Origin: Halomonas rhizosphaerae | GTDB lineage: Bacteria; Pseudomonadota; Gammaproteobacteria; Pseudomonadales; Halomonadaceae | DNA length: 64,000 bases | NCBI RefSeq assembly: GCF_030010555.1 | Contig: NZ_JASCQP010000046.1 | Location: 1 to 64,000 of the forward strand | Direction: 5' to 3' | Shown: piece by piece, positions 9,270 to 18,049 of the stretch | How the letters are laid out: every line of letters begins with the position of its first letter | Numbering within the stretch: the first letter of the stretch is position 1 | Notes under the pieces: model-generated | What the model was told of the DNA's origin: nothing | Databases searched by the model: none | What the model saw: only the letters and a program-made list of their open reading frames with translations | Position numbers and translations under genes: made by a program

Positions 9270-9461
9270 CGTCTCAACCGCCATGGCAGCCGTCGGCGGG
9301 CTTGGCGTTTAACCAGCGTGAGGCCACACTAGGGCCCGAAGCGGCCAGGAAAGAAGCATGCACGACGATCCAGGGTATAACGATGCCGTTCGGGCGAGGT
9401 GCGAAGCCGGTATGCGGTTCGCACGGATTGCTGGCGATTCTCTCCCGGGTGGCCCGCAGTG

Positions 9462-11723
9462 ATGCGGCGATCGCAGCGGCGCATCGTGCTGCTGGCCATG
9501 CTCGGCATCCTGGTCACCGGTACCCTGGTGGGCCTTGCCACCGCCTGGCCGCTGTTCCAGGCCCACCGCCAGGCGCTTGAGACCAATACCCTGGTCAGCG
9601 CCTCGGCCCAGGCGGAATCCCTGGAGCACCTGCTGGCACGCTACAGGGACCTGGCCAGGCAGTTCACCAGCCGCACCGAGATCCGCCGCCGCCTGGCACG
9701 CTATGCCGAGCAGGCACTGGATCGTCAGTCGCTGGTCGCCTTCACCACGCCGCGGCTGGTGGATGCCATGCTGCAGTCCCCCGGTCTGATAGGGCTGGTG
9801 CGGCTGGGCCCGGCGGGCCAGCCGCTGGTGACGCTCGGCCGCACGCCCTGGCCGTCGCCGAGCCCTGAGGTGATGGAGGCCACTCGCCCCGGCACCATTC
9901 GACTGGTCAGGCAGGACGATGAACTGCTGCTGGAGGTAGCGGCACCGATCATTTCCCAAGGCAGCGAGCGCATCGGCACCGACGTGCTCTATTTCGACCC
10001 GGCGGCCGTCACGGCGCTGCTCGCCGATACCACGCGCTTTGGTGGTGACTCCCGGCAGTGGCTGCTGGGGCCGCCCGGCGAGACCCTGCTGGCGCAGGGT
10101 GAAGAGGGGGCGCTGATGCCGGCCGAATCGGCGACGCTGGTGCCGGGTCGGGTCCTCGAGGCCCTGGAGGGGGGGCGTGCCGGGCTGTTCCGCGAGGGCG
10201 GCTGGCGGGGTGACCGGGTAGTGGTGCATGTGCCCCTGGCCTCTCCCGGCTGGGCGCTGCTGGTGCAGATTCCCGCCCGGACGTTCTACGGCTCGGTCTA
10301 CCAGGAGCTGCTCTGGCCCGCCATCCTGGTGCTGGTGCTGATGGCGCTGGGTGCCTTCGCCACGGCACGCACCATCAGTCCGCTGCTGTCACGCATCACC
10401 GACCAGGCCGGGCGGCTGCGCATCTCGGCCAACTATGATCCTCTGACCGGCCTGCCTAACCGGGCGCATCTCAACCAGCGTCTGGACAGGGCTCTGGCGC
10501 GGGCCGACGAGGCCCATGGGCAGCTGGCGGTGCTGTTTCTCGACCTGGACCATTTCAAGGGCATCAACGATAGCCTGGGCCATCCGCTCGGGGATCGCTT
10601 GCTCCAGGCGGTGGGCCAGCGACTGGTCCGGGTGGTGCGCGACGAGGACGCCCTGGGACGGCTGGGGGGAGACGAGTTCCTGCTGGTGATGGAGCACCTC
10701 CATGAGCCTGCCGATGCTGGCCGGGTCGCACAGAAGCTGATCGATGCCCTGGTGCAGCCCTTCGATATCGACGAGCACGAGATCTTCATCGGCGCCTCCA
10801 TCGGCATCAGCCTCTATCCGCGTGACGGGCGTAGTGCCGAGGAACTGATCCAGCACGCCGACACCGCCATGTACGGCGCCAAGGCGCTCAAGCGCAACAC
10901 CTGGGCGTTCTTCACCCCCGAGCTCGGCGAGGCGAGCCGCGAGCGCTTCGCCATGGATACCGGGCTGCGACGCGCCCTGGAGCGTGACGAGCTGGTGCTG
11001 CATTTTCAGCCCCAGGCCAGGGTGGAGGGAGGCCAGGTGTTCGGGGCCGAGGCCCTGGTGCGCTGGACGACCCCCGAGGGCCAGCTGGTCGGCCCCGGGC
11101 GCTTCATCGCCCTGGCCGAGGAGGCCGGCCTGATTCATGCGATTGGCCGCTGGGTGCTGCGGGAGGCCTGTCACCAGGCGCGGCAATGGGAGCTCAGGGG
11201 CCTGCCGCTGCGGGTCTCGGTCAACCTCTCGGGGTTGCAGGTGGTGCAGGGTGACATCGTCGGTGACGTGCGGACCGCGCTGCACGAGAGCGGGCTGTCG
11301 CCTTCGCGACTGGAGCTCGAGATCACCGAGGGCTTCGTGATCGGTCATGCCGACGAGGGACTCGAGCGGCTTCACGGCTTGCGCCTGCTGGGCGTCGAAC
11401 TGGCCGTGGACGACTTCGGTACCGGCTACTCCTCGCTCTCCTACCTCAAGCGCCTGCCGGTGCAGTGCCTGAAGATCGACCAGTCCTTCGTCGCCGATGT
11501 GCCAGGTGATCCTGATGACGAGACGATCGTCGCCGCCATCCTGTCGATCGCCGAGCGCCTGGGGCTGGACGTGATTGCCGAGGGGGTGGAGACCGCCGAG
11601 CAGCTGGACTTCCTGAAGGCCCTGGGCTGTCCCGCCTATCAGGGCGACTACCTCAGTCCGCCACTTACGGCCGAGCAGTTCGAGCACCGCTGGGGCGGCG
11701 GGTGGCTGGTTCGCGAGGCCTGA
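9462..11723 (+). CDS. Membrane sensor GGDEF-EAL cyclic-di-GMP enzyme
   Basis: Protein of 753 residues. An N-terminal membrane helix and a second helix about 300 residues later enclose a periplasmic sensor domain. A GGDEF domain then carries the intact GGDEF motif and an upstream RDED product-inhibition site. An EAL domain follows, with EALVRW and DDFGTGYSSL intact. Both synthesis and hydrolysis of c-di-GMP are therefore possible. The final loop reads QGDYLSPPL rather than the common QGYLFSKPL. The frame is open 21 codons further upstream, but the ATG at 9462 gives a proper positively charged start before the first membrane helix. It stands alone. Confidence 0.85.
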   Translation: MRRSQRRIVLLAMLGILVTGTLVGLATAWPLFQAHRQALETNTLVSASAQAESLEHLLARYRDLARQFTSRTEIRRRLARYAEQALDRQSLVAFTTPRLVDAMLQSPGLIGLVRLGPAGQPLVTLGRTPWPSPSPEVMEATRPGTIRLVRQDDELLLEVAAPIISQGSERIGTDVLYFDPAAVTALLADTTRFGGDSRQWLLGPPGETLLAQGEEGALMPAESATLVPGRVLEALEGGRAGLFREGGWRGDRVVVHVPLASPGWALLVQIPARTFYGSVYQELLWPAILVLVLMALGAFATARTISPLLSRITDQAGRLRISANYDPLTGLPNRAHLNQRLDRALARADEAHGQLAVLFLDLDHFKGINDSLGHPLGDRLLQAVGQRLVRVVRDEDALGRLGGDEFLLVMEHLHEPADAGRVAQKLIDALVQPFDIDEHEIFIGASIGISLYPRDGRSAEELIQHADTAMYGAKALKRNTWAFFTPELGEASRERFAMDTGLRRALERDELVLHFQPQARVEGGQVFGAEALVRWTTPEGQLVGPGRFIALAEEAGLIHAIGRWVLREACHQARQWELRGLPLRVSVNLSGLQVVQGDIVGDVRTALHESGLSPSRLELEITEGFVIGHADEGLERLHGLRLLGVELAVDDFGTGYSSLSYLKRLPVQCLKIDQSFVADVPGDPDDETIVAAILSIAERLGLDVIAEGVETAEQLDFLKALGCPAYQGDYLSPPLTAEQFEHRWGGGWLVREA

Positions 11724-11735
11724 GCCGGGTGCCGC

Positions 11736-11764
11736 TTCCCGCGGGGCGCCCCGGTCGCTAGAAT
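11736..11764 (+). promoter_or_regulatory. Possible sigma-70 promoter for dnaX
   Basis: TTCCCG and TAGAAT are separated by 17 bases, about 100 bases before the dnaX start. The -10 is good and the -35 is weak. Confidence 0.35.
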
Positions 11765-11861
11765 GGCTTGTTCCAGTCGGGCATCGGGCCCGGTCATTGC
11801 AGGCCCCGGCGTCCGTCACCCCACAGCTGCTGTTCGCTTTACCGCAAGGATCCCGCGCTGC

Positions 11862-13817
11862 ATGAGCTATCAGGTTCTGGCCCGCAAGTGGCGACCGCGT
11901 ACCTTCCATGAACTGGTCGGCCAGGAGCATGTCCAGCGCGCGCTGGTCAATGCCCTGGACCAGGGGCGTCTGCACCACGCCTACCTGTTCACCGGGACCC
12001 GCGGGGTGGGCAAGACCACCCTGGCACGGATCCTGGCCAAGTGCCTGAACTGCACGGCAAATGGCCAGGGCGACGCGGGCGTGACCTCGACGCCCTGCGG
12101 CGAGTGCGACAGCTGTCGCTCCATCGACGAGGGGCGCTTCGTCGACCTGATCGAGGTCGACGCGGCCTCGCGCACCAAGGTGGAAGATACCCGCGAACTG
12201 CTCGACAATGTCCAGTACGCGCCGACCCAGGGACGCTACAAGGTGTACCTCATCGACGAGGTGCACATGCTCTCCACCAGCAGCTTCAATGCTCTGCTGA
12301 AGACCCTGGAGGAACCGCCGCCTCATGTGAAGTTCCTGCTGGCGACCACCGACCCGCAGAAGCTGCCCCCCACGGTGCTGTCACGCTGCCTGCAGTTCAC
12401 CCTCAAGCACATGCCCCCCGAGCGCATCGTCGGCCACCTGGCCAAGGTGCTGGAGGCCGAGGGGGTGCCCTTCGAGGAGAGTGCCCTTTGGCTGCTGGGC
12501 AAGGCCGCCGAGGGCTCCATGCGCGATGCCATGAGCCTCACCGACCAGGCGATCGCCTTCGGCCAGGGCGAGGTGCACCATGCCGACGTGGCGGCGATGC
12601 TCGGCACCCTCGACCATCGCCATGTCCTGGCGCTGGTCGAGGCCCTGGCCGCGGTGGATGCGCCCCGGCTGCTTGCCGAGGTGGCCGCCCTGGCCGAGCA
12701 GGGCCCGGACTTCGCCGCGGTGCTGGACGACATCACCGGCGTGCTCCACCGCCTGGCCATCGCCCAGATGGTGCCCGATGCCGTGGACAACGGGCACGGC
12801 GACCGCGAGGCGCTGCTCCAGCTTGCCGCGCGCTTCACCGCGGAGGACATCCAACTCTACTACCAGATCGGCATCCAGGGCCGTGGCGACATGGAACATG
12901 CTCCGGACCTGCGTACCGCCCTGGAGATGACCCTGCTGCGCATGCTGGCCTTCCGCCCCCAGGGTGTGCCGCGTCCCGCGCAGACGCCGCTGCCGCTGCG
13001 TGGCCAGGGTGATCCCGGCGGCGCGGGGTCGGGTGGCGAAACGCCCCCACAGGGTGGGTCGGTCCCCGAAGGAAACCCCGCATCCCGGTCCCCTCAGGCA
13101 CCGTCCGAGGCGCGCCAGGCTCCCGACGAGACCCCGGCGGCCAGCCCGCCTCCCACCGCCCCTCCGGCGCCGACTGCCGAGGCCGTGTCGCCCCCATCAC
13201 CGGACGATGTGCCTCCCCCGTGGGTCGAGCGGGAAGAGAACGGCGCGGAGGCGTCGGCACCTGTCGCGTCGAGAGGCGAGCCCGAGCCAGGCATGGCCGC
13301 GCCCTCTGCGTCGCCCGATCCCGGGACCCCGGTCCCGCCGGTCACGCGGGTGGTGCCGGAAGCAGCAAGCGCGGGAGCACAGGCGCCCGACTCCCCGGCT
13401 GCCACGGAAGGGCACTTCGGTCATGCCGACTGGCTGGCCTGCTTCGATTCGCTGGGGCTGGGTGGGCTCACCCGCAACCTGGCCGCCCATTGCGTGGTCG
13501 AGGCCGATGACGGCGAGTTGCTGACACTGCGCCTCGACCCCTCCCAGGAAGCGATGCAGGCCGAGGTCCACGAGACGCGCATTCGCGAGGCGCTGGCGGC
13601 CATCGGGGTCGGTCGCCGCCTGGCACTCGAGCCGGGGGCGATGCCCCCGGAGGTCGAGACCCCCAGGCAGCAGGCTGACCGCCTGGCCGCCCAGCGGCAT
13701 GCCGAGGCGATTGAAGCCTTGAGCCGTGACCCCCATGTACAGAAACTGCAGCAGGCCTTCGGTGCGCGCCTGATCGAATCCACGGTCAAGCCCGCCGATG
13801 CCGAGGCTCGCGGTTGA
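11862..13817 (+). CDS. dnaX: DNA polymerase III subunit tau (gamma/tau)
   Basis: Clamp-loader ATPase of 651 residues, close to the E. coli tau length. The Walker A motif GTRGVGKTT is at about 43-51, followed by the four-Cys zinc module and the DEVHML Walker B. A long Pro/Ala/Glu-rich linker (about residues 370-520) leads to the C-terminal domain that binds polymerase and helicase. The frame is open for 33 codons upstream, but MSYQVLARKWRP at 11862 is the standard start. No A-AAA-AAG slippery heptamer was seen, so a gamma form by the E. coli frameshift is not expected. The order dnaX-ybaB-recR is a classic gammaproteobacterial arrangement. Confidence 0.95.
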   Translation: MSYQVLARKWRPRTFHELVGQEHVQRALVNALDQGRLHHAYLFTGTRGVGKTTLARILAKCLNCTANGQGDAGVTSTPCGECDSCRSIDEGRFVDLIEVDAASRTKVEDTRELLDNVQYAPTQGRYKVYLIDEVHMLSTSSFNALLKTLEEPPPHVKFLLATTDPQKLPPTVLSRCLQFTLKHMPPERIVGHLAKVLEAEGVPFEESALWLLGKAAEGSMRDAMSLTDQAIAFGQGEVHHADVAAMLGTLDHRHVLALVEALAAVDAPRLLAEVAALAEQGPDFAAVLDDITGVLHRLAIAQMVPDAVDNGHGDREALLQLAARFTAEDIQLYYQIGIQGRGDMEHAPDLRTALEMTLLRMLAFRPQGVPRPAQTPLPLRGQGDPGGAGSGGETPPQGGSVPEGNPASRSPQAPSEARQAPDETPAASPPPTAPPAPTAEAVSPPSPDDVPPPWVEREENGAEASAPVASRGEPEPGMAAPSASPDPGTPVPPVTRVVPEAASAGAQAPDSPAATEGHFGHADWLACFDSLGLGGLTRNLAAHCVVEADDGELLTLRLDPSQEAMQAEVHETRIREALAAIGVGRRLALEPGAMPPEVETPRQQADRLAAQRHAEAIEALSRDPHVQKLQQAFGARLIESTVKPADAEARG

Positions 13818-13863
13818 GCCGCACCGCTGCCACCGATCACACCAACCACGAGAGGACTCCGCC

Positions 13864-14190
13864 ATGATGAAGGGTGGAATGGGCAACCTGATGAAGCAGG
13901 CCCAGGAGATGCAGGAGAAGATGCAGCGCGTCCAGGAGGAGGTCGCCAAGGCCGAGGTTCTGGGCGAAGCCGGAGCCGGCATGGTCAAGGTGACCATGAA
14001 CGGACGCCATGACGTGAGCAAGGTCGACATCGACCCCAGCGTCATGGAAGAGGACAAGGAGCTGCTCGAGGACCTGCTGGCCGCGGCCGTGAACGACGCG
14101 GTGCGCAAGGTGGAGGCCAGTTCCAAGGCCAAGATGGAGGAGGCGACGGCCGGCCTCAACCTGCCGCCGGGCTTCAAGATGCCCTTCTGA
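13864..14190 (+). CDS. ybaB: YbaB/EbfC nucleoid-associated protein
   Basis: Small DNA-binding protein of 108 residues, matching the 109 of E. coli YbaB. It begins MMKGGMGNLMKQAQ and has an amphipathic coiled-coil N-terminal part. YbaB/EbfC dimers bind DNA like tweezers and affect nucleoid organisation, and the gene is almost always between dnaX and recR, as here. GAGAGGA precedes the ATG at 13864. An open stretch of 22 codons upstream belongs to the end of dnaX and the spacer. Confidence 0.9.
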   Translation: MMKGGMGNLMKQAQEMQEKMQRVQEEVAKAEVLGEAGAGMVKVTMNGRHDVSKVDIDPSVMEEDKELLEDLLAAAVNDAVRKVEASSKAKMEEATAGLNLPPGFKMPF

Positions 14191-14212
14191 TCGACGCCGA
14201 GACGGACCGCCG

Positions 14213-14818
14213 ATGAGCTTTTCCCCGCTGGTCGAGAGACTGATGGAGTCGTTGCGCGTGCTGCCGGGTGTCGGGCCCAAGACGGCCCAGCGCATGGCCA
14301 TGCACCTGCTCGAGCGTGACCGGGACGGCGGTCGGCGCCTGGTGGAGGCGCTGGGCGTGGCGCTGGAGCAGGTCGGCTATTGCCGACGCTGCCGGACCCT
14401 CACCGAGGAAGACGTCTGTAGCATCTGCTCCAGTGCGCGTCGCGACGATGATGTTCTCTGCGTGGTGGAATCTCCCGCCGACCAGCTGGCCATCGAGGAG
14501 GCCGGCGGTTACCGCGGCCGCTACTTCGTGCTGCATGGCCACCTCTCGCCGCTGGACGGCATCGGCCCCGAGGACATCGGCCTCGACCAGCTCGAGGCAC
14601 GCGTCGCCGAGGGGGGCGTGGAGGAGGTGGTGCTTGCCACCAACCCCACCGTGGAGGGCGAGGCAACCGCCCACTACATCGCCGCCCAGCTCTCGCCCCT
14701 CGGCGTAAGTCTCTCGCGGCTGGCCTACGGTGTCCCCATGGGCGGTGAGCTCGAGTACGTCGACGGTGGCACCCTGAGCCGCGCCTTCAATGGTCGCCTG
14801 CCCTTCAGGGGCGAGTGA
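14213..14818 (+). CDS. recR: Recombination mediator RecR
   Basis: RecFOR-pathway protein of 201 residues, the standard length. It has an N-terminal helix-hairpin-helix (RVLPGVGPKTAQR), the four-Cys zinc finger (CRRC and CSIC) and a Toprim domain with VVESPADQLAIE. It helps RecO load RecA onto SSB-coated single-stranded DNA. It sits 22 bases after ybaB. Its stop overlaps a GTG that could start the next gene. Confidence 0.95.
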   Translation: MSFSPLVERLMESLRVLPGVGPKTAQRMAMHLLERDRDGGRRLVEALGVALEQVGYCRRCRTLTEEDVCSICSSARRDDDVLCVVESPADQLAIEEAGGYRGRYFVLHGHLSPLDGIGPEDIGLDQLEARVAEGGVEEVVLATNPTVEGEATAHYIAAQLSPLGVSLSRLAYGVPMGGELEYVDGGTLSRAFNGRLPFRGE

Positions 14819-14844
14819 CGCCCCTTTCCCTGCCGGAATCCTGC

Positions 14845-15972
14845 ATGCCACTGACCCCCGAGATTCGCTGGATCGATACCCCCGAGGCCCTCGATGCCGC
14901 CTGCGCCGAGGTGGCGTCGGCCGACGTCATCGCCCTGGACACCGAGTTCTTCCGCGAGAGTACCTTCCATCCGGTGCCGGCGTTGATCCAGTTCACCGCA
15001 GGCGGCCCCGCCTTCCTGGTGGACCCCCTGGAGGTGGCCTGTACCGAGGCCTTCCGGCGGCTGCTCTCGTCCGGCCCCCTCAAGCTGCTGCATGCCTCCA
15101 GCGAGGACCTCGAGGTCTTCGCCCACTGGGCCGGCGTGCCGGTCGCGCCGCTGGTGGATACCCAGATCGCCCAGTCGCTGCTCGGCGAGGTGCCCTCCAT
15201 GGGCTACCAGAAGCTGGTGGAGTTCTGGGTCGGCGAGACACTGCCCAAGGACGAGACCCGCTCCGACTGGCTCAAGCGCCCGCTCAGCGAGACCCAGCGG
15301 CTCTATGCCGCCCTCGACGTGGTCTACCTGCTGCAGGTGTGGCAGCACCAGCGGGAGGCGCTGGAGCGCCAGGGCCGTCGGTCCTGGGTCGAGGCGGACT
15401 GTGCCGACCTGGTGGCTCAGTCGGCCCGCAGCGACGCCGCCGATGGCCAGTGGTACCTGCGCCATCGCCAGCTGTGGCGGCTCTTGCCGCGCCAGGTGGA
15501 GGCCTACCGACGCCTGACCCGCTGGCGCGAGGGGGAAGCCAGACGTCGCGATGTGCCTCGGGGGTGGCTGGTGCCCGACCGGCTGCTCTACGCCATCGCC
15601 GAGCAGTTGCCGGAAAACCGCTATGAGCTGGCCCGGGTCGAGGGCCTCAAGCCGCCCCTGGTCAAGCGCGAGGGCGATGAGCTCCTTAGGCTGGTACGCG
15701 AGGCGCTGAGCGTCGACGAGAGCGAGTTGCCGCCGGCCCCGCTCTCGCCCATGGCCCCCGAATTCAAGCAGCGCCTCAAGGCACTGAAGAAGGTAGTGAA
15801 TGCCGAGGCGGAAACGCTCGGCGTGGCGCCGGAGGTGCTGCTGAAACGGCGTGATCTGGAGGCCCTGGTGGGTGCCGATCTCACGGGCCAGCCGCTGCCG
15901 CTGCCCGGGGGCTGGCGCGGCGACCGACTGAATGCGGGCCTGACGGCGGCCCTCGAGGAGGTATCCCGATGA
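14845..15972 (+). CDS. rnd: Ribonuclease D
   Basis: 3'-5' exoribonuclease of 375 residues that trims tRNA and other stable RNA ends. The DEDD exonuclease domain begins with DTEFFRE near residue 30 and continues to the LDVVYLLQ region. One or more HRDC RNA-binding domains follow (residues about 205-370). The ATG at 14845 was chosen; a GTG ten codons earlier overlaps the recR stop and would suit coupling, so the start is uncertain by ten residues. Its last bases overlap the ycgL start (ATGA). Confidence 0.9.
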   Translation: MPLTPEIRWIDTPEALDAACAEVASADVIALDTEFFRESTFHPVPALIQFTAGGPAFLVDPLEVACTEAFRRLLSSGPLKLLHASSEDLEVFAHWAGVPVAPLVDTQIAQSLLGEVPSMGYQKLVEFWVGETLPKDETRSDWLKRPLSETQRLYAALDVVYLLQVWQHQREALERQGRRSWVEADCADLVAQSARSDAADGQWYLRHRQLWRLLPRQVEAYRRLTRWREGEARRRDVPRGWLVPDRLLYAIAEQLPENRYELARVEGLKPPLVKREGDELLRLVREALSVDESELPPAPLSPMAPEFKQRLKALKKVVNAEAETLGVAPEVLLKRRDLEALVGADLTGQPLPLPGGWRGDRLNAGLTAALEEVSR

Positions 15973-16280
15973 GCGATGACCGCATGCGCGGTAACAAGCT
16001 GCTGTGCGAGGTCTTCAAGAGCTCGCGCAAGGAGCAGATGTATCTCTACGTGGACAAGCGCCAGGGCCTCGTGGAGGTGCCCGAGGCGTTGCTCGAGCAG
16101 TTCGGCAAGCCGTTGCCGGCCATGACCCTGATCCTTACCCCCGAGAAATCGCTGGGGCGGGCCAGGGCAGCGGACGTCATGGCCGCCATCCGCGAGAAGG
16201 GCTATTACCTGCAGATGCCGCCGGCCAAGGAGGACTACCTGCTGGACCTCCATCGCACCCCCACCGAGGCACGCGACTAG
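15969..16280 (+). CDS. ycgL: YcgL-domain protein
   Basis: Small protein of 103 residues in the conserved YcgL family of gammaproteobacteria. It shows the usual CEVFKSSRKEQMYLYV opening and a YYLQMPP segment. The molecular function is unknown; the family often lies between rnd and ycgN, as here. Its ATG overlaps the rnd stop by four bases, so it is made from the same transcript. Confidence 0.9.
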   Translation: MSDDRMRGNKLLCEVFKSSRKEQMYLYVDKRQGLVEVPEALLEQFGKPLPAMTLILTPEKSLGRARAADVMAAIREKGYYLQMPPAKEDYLLDLHRTPTEARD

Positions 16281-16376
16281 TTTATCGCGCCCGCCGCCGC
16301 GCGAAATTCGCTTTTATCGCGCCCGACGCTGCGCGAAACTCGCTTTTATCGCCCCCGATGCCGCGCGAGACTCGCG
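16281..16376 (+). repeat. Three tandem 32-bp repeats
   Basis: Units begin TTTATCGC at 16281, 16313 and 16345, exactly 32 bases apart, and differ at only a few sites. Each ends with a small inverted repeat, GCGA-N3-TCGC. In the first unit the arms extend to GCGAA-A-TTCGC. The array directly follows the ycgL stop and ends 47 bases before ycgN. There are no spacers, so it is not a CRISPR. Confidence 0.85.
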
Positions 16377-16423
16377 GGATCCTATTCGACACCGAGCCGC
16401 GCCCCAGTCGCGCAGGAGAGATC

Positions 16424-16873
16424 ATGAGAGACCGGTTCTGGGAGCGCTTCGACCTGGAGGAGCTCACCGACGAGGAGTGGGAGGCGTTGTGCGACGGCTG
16501 TGGCCAGTGCTGCCTGCTCAAGTTCCAGGACGAGGCCTCCGGCGACCTGGCGGTGCTCAACGTCGCCTGTGAACTGCTGGATATCCACAGCTGTCGCTGC
16601 AGTGACTATGCCCATCGGTTCGCGAGGGTGCCCGACTGCACGCAATTGACCCCAGAGCGCATCGACGATTTCCGCTGGCTGCCGAGGTCCTGCGCCTACC
16701 GACGGGTGGCGGAAGGGCGCAAGCTCGCCGCGTGGCACCCGCTGATCGCCGGGGGGCCGGAGCGCATGCACCGCAAGGGCATCAGCGTGCGCAGCTTCGC
16801 CGTCTCGCAGCGCGAGGTTCCCGAAGAGGAACTCGAGGAGCACATCATCGCCATCCTGCCCATTGATGCGTGA
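16424..16873 (+). CDS. ycgN: YcgN-family Cys-rich protein
   Basis: Protein of 149 residues in the YcgN/YkgJ-like cysteine-cluster family. CDGCGQCC near residue 26 and later CSCR-type and SCAY cysteines suggest a zinc or iron-sulfur site. No activity is established for the family. The ATG at 16424 follows AGGAGAG. The frame is open far upstream through ycgL but is out of phase with it. The ycgL-ycgN neighbourhood is conserved; here a 32-bp repeat array separates the two genes. Confidence 0.85.
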   Translation: MRDRFWERFDLEELTDEEWEALCDGCGQCCLLKFQDEASGDLAVLNVACELLDIHSCRCSDYAHRFARVPDCTQLTPERIDDFRWLPRSCAYRRVAEGRKLAAWHPLIAGGPERMHRKGISVRSFAVSQREVPEEELEEHIIAILPIDA

Positions 16874-17089
16874 TGTGACGCGGCTTGACTGCCGATGGCT
16901 CGACGCATGAGATCCTTCGTACCCAGGTAGGCATTCCGATTCACCCTTCTGTGACGCTCATTCATGTCTCCGTCCTATGGCGTTGTTCATGGTCGGCTAC
17001 GATGCTTTGCTGTGTGTAACAAATTGTTGTTCACGGCGAGTGTGACGGGTCAGGCCCGAGAGCATGGGATAACGCAGAGGGGAAGAATC

Positions 17090-17986
17090 ATGAAAGGCTT
17101 CAGGAAGCTTGCGCTGGTGGTGGCGATGGGAGCCCTTGCCTCATCAGGCGCGTCGGCACAGTCGTCTCCATGGGGTACGGATCCGCTCAGCGACGACGAA
17201 CTGGCCGCGATGTTCAATGACCTCATGTACGAGGGCAGGGTGCTCGACGACCAGGAGATGGACCAGATCCTGGCGTGGCTGCCGACACGGCAGAGCCCCG
17301 AAGAGTTGTTGCTGCTTTTCCCGCCCGGGGCTGGTAACGACGCCAATGCTGGTCTAGGCACCGGAGGTGACGGCGGCTTGGCGACCGTGGCTGCTGGCGG
17401 AGCCGGTGGTGGCGTCGCCGGTGGTGGCGTCGCAGGTGATGGCGGCGGCGATGATGGCGGCGGCGCTGATGGCAGCGGCGCTGATGGCGGCGGCGCTGAT
17501 GGCAGCGGCGATGATGGCGCCGGCGATGATGGCAGCGGCGATGATGGCAGCGGCGATGATGGCGGCGGCGCTGATGGCAGCGGCGATGATGGCGCCGGCG
17601 ATGATGGCAGCGGCGATGATGGCGGCGGCGATGATGGTAGTAGCAGTGGCGATGACGGCAGCGGCGATGATGGTAGTGGCGGCGATAACCTCTTTGGAGG
17701 GAGTGATGGCGGTGGTTCCGGTGGCGGCTCTGGCGGTGGTTCCGGTGGCGGCTCCGGCGGTGGTTCCGGTGGCGGATCTGGTGGTGGTGCCGGTGGCGGC
17801 TCCGGCGGTGGTTCCGGCGGTGGTTCCGGTGGCGGCTCCGGCGGTGGTTCCGGTGGCGGCTCCGGCGGTGGTTCCGGTGGCGGTTCCGGCGGTGGTTCCG
17901 GTGGCGGTTCCGGCGGTGGTGCCGGTGGCGGCTCCGGCGGTGGTGCAGGCGGCGGTGCCGGTGGTGGTGCCGGCGGTGGCAGTTGA
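17090..17986 (+). CDS. Secreted Gly/Asp/Ser-repeat protein, function unknown
   Basis: A 298-residue protein with a clear Sec signal peptide ending near ASAQ (residue 24). An acidic globular-looking part of about 60 residues follows (DDELAAMFNDLMYEG, DQEMDQILAWLPT). Then come roughly 15 five-residue units of the form xG(A/D)DG, and about 23 four-residue units, mostly GGGS with some GGGA, to the end. No cysteines, hydrophobic anchor or enzyme motif is visible. The ATG at 17090 follows AGAGGGGAAG and was preferred to the frame opening at 16964, which lacks a signal peptide. It stands alone with its own upstream region and converges on ptrB. A structural, adhesive or metal-binding surface role is conceivable but unproven. 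Confidence 0.7.
   Translation: MKGFRKLALVVAMGALASSGASAQSSPWGTDPLSDDELAAMFNDLMYEGRVLDDQEMDQILAWLPTRQSPEELLLLFPPGAGNDANAGLGTGGDGGLATVAAGGAGGGVAGGGVAGDGGGDDGGGADGSGADGGGADGSGDDGAGDDGSGDDGSGDDGGGADGSGDDGAGDDGSGDDGGGDDGSSSGDDGSGDDGSGGDNLFGGSDGGGSGGGSGGGSGGGSGGGSGGGSGGGAGGGSGGGSGGGSGGGSGGGSGGGSGGGSGGGSGGGSGGGSGGGAGGGSGGGAGGGAGGGAGGGS
17441..17690 (+). repeat. 15-bp tandem repeats coding for xG(A/D)DG units
   Basis: Degenerate tandem copies built on GATGATGGCAGCGGC and GCTGATGGCGGCGGC, in frame with the coding sequence. Copies are near-identical, so slippage could change copy number in steps of five residues without breaking the frame. Confidence 0.8.
17708..17983 (+). repeat. 12-bp tandem repeats coding for GGGS units
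   Basis: Tandem GGTGGTTCC and GGTGGCGGCTCC variants form a 12/24-bp ladder, with occasional GCC (Ala) in place of the Ser codon, running to the stop codon. Confidence 0.8.
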
Positions 17987-18014
17987 CGCCTCTGTATCCT
18001 GATCAGCGCGAACA

Positions 18015-18036
18015 GGACCCGGCATCGGCCGGGTCC
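18015..18036. terminator. Hairpin between convergent genes
   Basis: GGACCCGGC and its exact complement GCCGGGTCC flank a four-base loop, midway between the repeat-protein stop and the ptrB stop. No T-run follows on either strand, so it may act with Rho or simply protect 3' ends. Confidence 0.5.
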
Positions 18037-18049
18037 ATTGATCAGGGGG

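Noticed and set aside
9089..9580. 163-codon open frame on the plus strand
   Set aside because: It runs out of frame with both the cysteine synthase remnant and the GGDEF-EAL gene, and its translation is Arg/Gly/Pro-rich without motifs.
11724..11861. 4.5S SRP RNA gene before dnaX, as in some gammaproteobacteria
   Set aside because: The conserved GGAAGGAAGCAGCC-type core is not present in the gap.
16281..16376. CRISPR array
   Set aside because: Units are contiguous without spacers and there are no cas genes.
17441..17690. RTX calcium-binding repeats
   Set aside because: The pentads lack the nine-residue GGxGxDxUx pattern.
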